64,000 bases of DNA. Source: Halomonas eurihalina. GTDB taxonomy: Bacteria; Pseudomonadota; Gammaproteobacteria; Pseudomonadales; Halomonadaceae. Position 1 is the first letter of the stretch. Each line of letters starts with the position of its first letter. The stretch lies in NCBI RefSeq assembly GCF_008274785.1, contig NZ_VTPU01000003.1, positions 181,997 to 245,996 of the forward strand, given 5' to 3'. Both the position numbers and the translations under genes were made by a program. Positions 59,886 to 64,000 of this stretch are shown one piece after another. The notes below the pieces were generated by a model. That model saw only the letters and a list, made by a program, of their open reading frames with translations. It was not told where the DNA came from and did not search any database.

Positions 59886-60421
59886 TCCTGGGGATCGATC
59901 CGGGGTCGCGGATCACCGGTTACGGCGTGCTGGATGTCACCACCCCCACGCCGCGTTACGTGGCCAGTGGTTGCATTCGCACCCGAGGCGACGACCTGGC
60001 GCAACGCCTGGCACAGGTCTATGCCGGCATCAGCGAGGTGATCGGCGCGCACGGCCCCGGTGAATTCGCCATCGAGCAGGTATTCATGGCCAAGAACGCC
60101 GATTCGGCTCTCAAGCTTGGCCAGGCACGGGGAACCGCCATCGTCTGCGCGGCCAATCATGGCCTGCCGGTCAGCGAATACGGGCCGCGTCAGATCAAGC
60201 AGGCGGTAACCGGCGGAGGCGGGGCGGACAAGCGCCAGGTCCAGCATATGGTGACCGCCGTGCTGGGCTTGAGTGGCTCACCCCAGGCCGATGCGGCGGA
60301 TGCTCTGGCGATTGCCCTGACCCATGCCCATGCGCGGCTGGGACTGATCAATCGAGGCAGCTACGGCGGCGGCCGTCGGCGAGGAAAGGGGGCGTCATGG
60401 CGGGATTTTCGTCCCTCCTGA
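59879..60421 (+). CDS. ruvC: Crossover junction endodeoxyribonuclease RuvC
   Basis: Resolves Holliday junctions by paired nicks. 180 residues. The acidic catalytic residues are visible: Asp in [13 protein letters not shown], Glu in [23 protein letters not shown], and the two late aspartates in [17 protein letters not shown]. The start at 59879 gives the usual N-terminus [10 protein letters not shown] basic tail ([15 protein letters not shown]) is present. ruvA follows after 135 bp. Confidence 0.95.
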   Translation: MLILGIDPGSRITGYGVLDVTTPTPRYVASGCIRTRGDDLAQRLAQVYAGISEVIGAHGPGEFAIEQVFMAKNADSALKLGQARGTAIVCAANHGLPVSEYGPRQIKQAVTGGGGADKRQVQHMVTAVLGLSGSPQADAADALAIALTHAHARLGLINRGSYGGGRRRGKGASWRDFRPS

Positions 60422-60556
60422 TGTCGCCGCACGGCGACGCTCGAAAGGATTATCGAACGCCGTTCAGGCGGGCTGGCAAGCCGGCTGGGGGACCAGTATA
60501 GTGGTCGCGGCGCGCACCGCCACGACGGATTTCATGACCAAGGACTGTGACACACC

Positions 60557-61168
60557 ATGATCGGACGCCTGCGAGGCACACTGCTGGAAAAACAGCCGCC
60601 CTGGCTGGTGGTGGACGTGGGCGGGGTCGGCTACGAGCTTGAAGCCTCGATGACCACGCTGGTGGCACTACCTGGCTGCGGGGAAGAGGTGTCGTTGCAC
60701 ACCCATCTCAGCGTCCGTGACGATGCCCATCTATTGTACGGCTTCGCCCGGGAGCAGGAGCGTTCCCTGTTCCGTGCCCTGATCAAGGTTAATGGCATCG
60801 GACCCAAGCTGGCCCTGGCGATCCTGTCCGGCATGGATGAGGACGCCTTTATCCGCTGCGTGATGGATGACGATATCAAGGCTCTGACCCGTTTGCCGGG
60901 CGTCGGCAAGAAGACTGCCGAGCGGCTGGTCATCGAAATGCGGGACCGTTTTCCGCATTGGCAGGACAGCACGGAAGTGTCCGCCGGCGATGCCGGAGTC
61001 GGCGCCTCGATGCCGCCCCCCAAGGATCCGCTGGCCGATGCCGAGGCCGCGCTGGTCAGCCTTGGCTACAAGCCGTCGGAAGCCACGCGTATGCTGTCGG
61101 GCCTCGAAGAAACAGGCAGCACTGAAGCCATGATCAAGGCGGCGCTTGCGCGTCGCATGGCAGGCTAA
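60557..61168 (+). CDS. ruvA: Holliday junction branch migration protein RuvA
   Basis: 203 residues. Tetrameric junction-binding subunit. N-terminal OB domain ([29 protein letters not shown]), two HhH motifs ([21 protein letters not shown] and [21 protein letters not shown]), and a C-terminal domain III ([21 protein letters not shown]) that contacts RuvB. ruvB starts 77 bp downstream. Confidence 0.96.
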   Translation: MIGRLRGTLLEKQPPWLVVDVGGVGYELEASMTTLVALPGCGEEVSLHTHLSVRDDAHLLYGFAREQERSLFRALIKVNGIGPKLALAILSGMDEDAFIRCVMDDDIKALTRLPGVGKKTAERLVIEMRDRFPHWQDSTEVSAGDAGVGASMPPPKDPLADAEAALVSLGYKPSEATRMLSGLEETGSTEAMIKAALARRMAG

Positions 61169-61245
61169 CCCATGGTGATTGCCGTTCACCAGGGCCATGA
61201 TGCCAAGCCGGCGCTCATGCCGTGCTCGCCCAAGAGAGGATTCGC

Positions 61246-62268
61246 ATGCTGGAAACCGACCGACTGATCGGCGCCGAGACCCGGGAGGGCGAGGGACGGC
61301 TCGATCACGCCATTCGTCCCCGGCATCTGAGCGATTACATCGGTCAGACACGGGTACGCGAGCAGCTTGATATCTTCATTAGCGCTGCCCGCGGGCGTGG
61401 CGAGAGTCTGGATCATACCCTGGTGTTCGGCCCGCCTGGGCTCGGCAAGACGACACTCGCCAACATCATCGCCACCGAGATGGACGTGGGCCTCAAGGCC
61501 ACCTCGGGGCCGGTGCTGGAAAAGGCCGGCGACCTGGCGGCGATGCTCACCAACCTGCAGCCCGGCGACGTGCTTTTCATCGACGAGATTCATCGACTTT
61601 CCGCGGTGGTGGAAGAGGTCCTGTATCCCGCCATGGAAGACTTCCAGCTCGACATCGTCATCGGCGAGGGACCGGCGGCCCGTTCGATCAAGCTCGATCT
61701 GCCGCCCTTTACCCTGGTCGGGGCCACGACCAGGGCGGGGCTTCTGACCTCTCCGCTGCGCGATCGCTTCGGCATCGTCCAGCGCCTGGAGTTCTATTCC
61801 GTCGAGGAACTCACCGAGATCGTCACCCGCTCGGCGGGCCTGCTGGGCGTGGACAGCGATGTCGGCGGCGCCACCGAAGTGGCGCGTCGCGCACGTGGCA
61901 CGCCGCGCATCGCCAACCGCTTGCTGCGGCGGGTGCGTGACTTTGCCGAGGTGCGCGGCAGCGGGCATATCGATGCCGAAATCGCTGACCAGGCATTGAA
62001 CATGTTGCATGTGGACCATCATGGTCTGGACCACATGGACCGACGCCTGCTGCTGGCGATGATCGAGAAATTCGATGGTGGGCCGGTGGGCGTCGACTCG
62101 TTGGCCGCGGCCATCGGCGAGGAACGCGACACCATTGAAGACGTCATTGAACCTTACCTGATCCAACAGGGACTGATGATGCGTACCGCGCGTGGACGTG
62201 TGGTGACCCGGCAGGCCTGGCAGCACTTCGGCCTGGCCCCGGATGACCAGGCGCCGCGCCACGACTGA
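61246..62268 (+). CDS. ruvB: Holliday junction branch migration helicase RuvB
   Basis: AAA+ motor of branch migration. 340 residues. Walker [16 protein letters not shown], Walker [11 protein letters not shown], sensor 1 [19 protein letters not shown] and the C-terminal winged helix ([20 protein letters not shown]). The start at 61246 (MLETDRLIG) has GAGAGGA 5 nt upstream; GTG 61222 is in frame but less likely. Only 25 bp separate it from tolQ; the ybgC gene usual in this position is absent. Confidence 0.96.
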   Translation: MLETDRLIGAETREGEGRLDHAIRPRHLSDYIGQTRVREQLDIFISAARGRGESLDHTLVFGPPGLGKTTLANIIATEMDVGLKATSGPVLEKAGDLAAMLTNLQPGDVLFIDEIHRLSAVVEEVLYPAMEDFQLDIVIGEGPAARSIKLDLPPFTLVGATTRAGLLTSPLRDRFGIVQRLEFYSVEELTEIVTRSAGLLGVDSDVGGATEVARRARGTPRIANRLLRRVRDFAEVRGSGHIDAEIADQALNMLHVDHHGLDHMDRRLLLAMIEKFDGGPVGVDSLAAAIGEERDTIEDVIEPYLIQQGLMMRTARGRVVTRQAWQHFGLAPDDQAPRHD

Positions 62269-62293
62269 TCAGCCAAGACCGACGAGGATTCCC

Positions 62294-62983
62294 GTGAACG
62301 ACGCCATGTCCATTCCCCATCTGATCATGAACGCCAGCGGCGTGGTCCAGGCCGTGATGCTGCTGCTGCTGGTCGGCTCGCTGCTATCCTGGGTGGTGAT
62401 CTTCCAGCGCACCTTCGTGATGCGCCGCGCGCGCAAGGCGCATCGTGAATTCGAGGACCGCTTCTGGTCCGGGGTCGATCTCAACGAACTGTATCGTGAT
62501 TCGCCGGCAGAGCAGGACACCCTGGGCACCGAACACATCTTCCGGGCCGGCTTCCGCGAATTCAATCGCCTGCTGCCCAAGACGCGGAGCCCCCAGGCGA
62601 TTCTCGATGGTGTCCAGCGCAGCATGCGCGTGGCCTGGTCGAGGGAGGAAGACCGCCTCAACCTCCACCTGGTATTCCTGGCCACCGTCGCGTCGTCCAG
62701 CCCCTATATCGGCCTGTTCGGTACCGTCTGGGGCATCATGGGCTCCTTCCAATCGTTGTCCATGGCCCAGCAGGCCACGTTGTCCACGGTCGCGCCCTGG
62801 ATCGCCGAGGCTCTGATCGCCACGGCGATGGGGCTGTTCGCGGCCATTCCCGCGGTGATCTTCTACAATCGCCTATCCGCCGAGTCATCTCGCCTGCTGG
62901 GCAAGTACGAGGATTTTGCCGAGGAATTCCATTCCATCCTGCACCGCAACCTGCAGGGTCGCGGCGAAACGACCGAAGGCTGA
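62294..62983 (+). CDS. tolQ: Tol-Pal system protein TolQ
   Basis: Inner-membrane stator subunit of the proton-driven Tol motor needed for outer-membrane constriction. 229 residues from GTG 62294 (GAGGA 5 nt upstream); an ATG at 62306 is an alternative. Three membrane helices: about residues 14-36, then the paired helices in FLATVASSSPYIGLFGTVWGIMGSF and TVAPWIAEALIATAMGLFAAIPAVIFYN. Homologous to ExbB/MotA; TolR follows after 12 bp. Confidence 0.95.
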   Translation: MNDAMSIPHLIMNASGVVQAVMLLLLVGSLLSWVVIFQRTFVMRRARKAHREFEDRFWSGVDLNELYRDSPAEQDTLGTEHIFRAGFREFNRLLPKTRSPQAILDGVQRSMRVAWSREEDRLNLHLVFLATVASSSPYIGLFGTVWGIMGSFQSLSMAQQATLSTVAPWIAEALIATAMGLFAAIPAVIFYNRLSAESSRLLGKYEDFAEEFHSILHRNLQGRGETTEG

Positions 62984-62995
62984 GGGAGAGACGTC

Positions 62996-63436
62996 ATGCA
63001 CGGACCCTTCAACCGCATGGGCCGGCGCAAGCCGATGAACGAGATCAACGTGGTACCGTTCATCGACGTCATGCTGGTACTGTTGGTGATCTTCATGATC
63101 ACCGCGCCGATGCTTACCCAGGGCGTCGACGTGGACTTGCCTCAAACGGCGTCGGAGCCCATCGAGGACGACGAGGATCGCGATCCGATCATCGTCTCGG
63201 TGGATCGCGATGGGCAGTACTTCGTCAGCCTGAGTGGCGACGAGACCCAAGTGAGCCTCGATGAACTCAGTGAACGGGTGATCATCCTGCTGGAGCGCCA
63301 GCCGGCCACCCGGGTACTGGTGCGCGGTGACCGAAACGTGTCCTACGGCCAGGTGGTGACCCTGATGAGCACCCTGCAGACTGCCGGGGTGGCCAATGTC
63401 GGGCTGATCTCCGAACCACCCCCCGGGGAATCCTGA
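62996..63436 (+). CDS. tolR: Tol-Pal system protein TolR
   Basis: 146 residues. Short cytosolic N-terminus with NEINVVPFIDVMLVLLVIFMITAPM; the aspartate in this single membrane helix is the proton-conducting residue. A periplasmic domain follows (LPQTASEPIEDDED..., VLVRGDRNVSYGQVVTLMSTLQTAGVANVGLIS). ExbD/TolR family. It is 12 bp after tolQ and 9 bp before tolA. Confidence 0.96.
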   Translation: MHGPFNRMGRRKPMNEINVVPFIDVMLVLLVIFMITAPMLTQGVDVDLPQTASEPIEDDEDRDPIIVSVDRDGQYFVSLSGDETQVSLDELSERVIILLERQPATRVLVRGDRNVSYGQVVTLMSTLQTAGVANVGLISEPPPGES

Positions 63437-63445
63437 GGAACGATC

Positions 63446-64000
63446 ATGGCCAGACAGCATCGACGCGTGGGCTATGGCCTGCCGACCCTGCTTGCCATCG
63501 CCTTGCACCTCGGCATCCTGGTGATCAGCGTGATTCGCTTTCCGACGGCCGAGAGCGAGCCGCCGAGCCAATCCATTGTGCAGGCCACGCTCGTCAGCAC
63601 CGAGACGACCACGAATCAGGCCCAGCAAGCCACCGAGCCTCAGGCGTCGGCAGAGGCCGACGAGTCCTCGGAAGACGATGCGACTCGTCAGGCCGAGGAA
63701 GAAGAAGCGCGCCGCCAGCGCGAGGCCGAAGAACAGCGTCAACGCGAAGCGGAAGCCGAACGTCAGCGTCAGGCCGAGCAGGAGCGTGCCGAGGCACTCG
63801 AAGCTGCCCAGACTGCTGCTGAAGAGGCTGAGCGTCGAGCCGAGGAGGCTGAGGCTGAAGCCGAACGCCGCGAGCAACAGGAAGCCGAGCGTCAGCGCCA
63901 GGCCGAAGAGGAAGCCAAGCGCCAGGCCGAGGAAGAAGCCAAGCGTAAGGCCGAGGAAGAAGCCAAGCGTAAGGCCGAGGAAGAAGCCAAGCGTAAGGCC
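63446..64000 (+). CDS. tolA: Tol-Pal system protein TolA, 3' end cut by window
   Basis: Periplasm-spanning link between the TolQR motor and the outer membrane. From ATG 63446 (TGAGGAA upstream) an N-terminal membrane helix (about residues 10-30, LPTLLAIALHLGILVISVIRF) leads into a long Glu/Ala/Arg/Lys-rich helical domain with growing regularity, ending here in EEEAKRKA repeats. 185 codons are visible; the C-terminal globular domain is outside the window. Confidence 0.95.
   Translation, partial: MARQHRRVGYGLPTLLAIALHLGILVISVIRFPTAESEPPSQSIVQATLVSTETTTNQAQQATEPQASAEADESSEDDATRQAEEEEARRQREAEEQRQREAEAERQRQAEQERAEALEAAQTAAEEAERRAEEAEAEAERREQQEAERQRQAEEEAKRQAEEEAKRKAEEEAKRKAEEEAKRKA
63905..64000 (+). 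repeat. 24-bp tandem repeat within tolA
   Basis: One diverged unit (63905-63928) and three identical units of GAGGAAGAAGCCAAGCGTAAG plus GCC... pattern (63929-63952, 63953-63976, 63977-64000), each coding EEEAKRKA. The array continues past the window edge and could change length by slippage without shifting frame. Confidence 0.92.

Overview
The window reads as a GC-rich chromosomal segment of a gammaproteobacterium, most likely a member of the Halomonadaceae (Halomonas or a close relative). This rests on gene order (thrS-infC-rpmI-rplT-pheS-pheT-ihfA; aspS-yebC-ruvC-ruvA-ruvB-tolQ-tolR-tolA; ctaD-ctaG-ctaE-SURF1-ctaA-ctaB), on protein families recognised by eye, and on dispersed palindromic intergenic repeats. 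No database search was possible. I see no prophage, plasmid, insertion sequence, CRISPR array, rRNA or tRNA. It is nearly all housekeeping and central metabolism; the less ordinary signals are in start codons, intergenic repeats, operator-like palindromes and a few altered active sites.

Layout. 1-6489: aa3-type cytochrome c oxidase operon entered inside subunit I: ctaD (5' cut), Cu chaperone ctaG, subunit III ctaE, a reversed DUF2909 gene, SURF1, a SCO-like CX3C membrane protein, heme A synthase ctaA and heme O synthase ctaB. 6525-9732: SLC13 anion/Na+ symporter, DUF2489 protein and an OmpA-like lipoprotein. 9954-17234: translation cluster thrS, infC (non-AUG start), rpmI, rplT, pheS, pheT, ihfA. 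17312-21111: DUF2788 protein, flavodoxin, small membrane protein, nucleotide nucleosidase ppnN, LysR regulator. 21182-27729: glycine cleavage genes gcvP and gcvH facing away from a Na+/alanine-glycine symporter and gcvT.

28008-32162: leftward run with AlkB-like dioxygenase, PAP2 phosphatase, GT4 glycosyltransferase, LysM/M23 lipoprotein and a PlsC-like acyltransferase, several overlapping. 32269-36945: ketone-body/short-chain acyl-CoA module: acetoacetyl-CoA synthetase, LysR regulator, and divergent 3-oxoacid CoA-transferase subunits; 3-hydroxybutyrate dehydrogenase at 39561 fits the same physiology (3-hydroxybutyrate to acetoacetate to acetoacetyl-CoA). 37108-43158: unknown cytosolic protein, glutaredoxin 1, inositol-phosphatase-like enzyme, BDH, TatD nuclease, YgfZ, an HMA-like mini-protein and OsmC. 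43187-53362: uvrB, class I fumarase, cardiolipin synthase, HypT-like LysR regulator, NadM-Nudix protein, YihY, leucine-dehydrogenase-type enzyme, acylphosphatase.

53369-56539: nucleoside hydrolase and ribokinase (nucleoside to ribose to ribose-5-phosphate) and a D-2-hydroxyacid dehydrogenase. 56745-64000: FmdB zinc ribbon, aspS, yebC, the ruvCAB resolvase set, and tolQ-tolR-tolA, with tolA cut by the window end inside a 24-bp tandem repeat.

Most notable: the AUC start of infC; head-to-head overlap of the DUF2909 and SURF1 start codons; a four-copy structured repeat family, two copies of which separate the subunit pairs pheS/pheT and scoA/scoB; a five-hairpin cluster at 41156-41342; operator-like repeats before bdhA, between gcvH and the symporter, and between the LysR gene and scoA; and a SCO-like protein lacking the usual distal histidine in the oxidase operon. 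I did not find a convincing new defence or mobile system.
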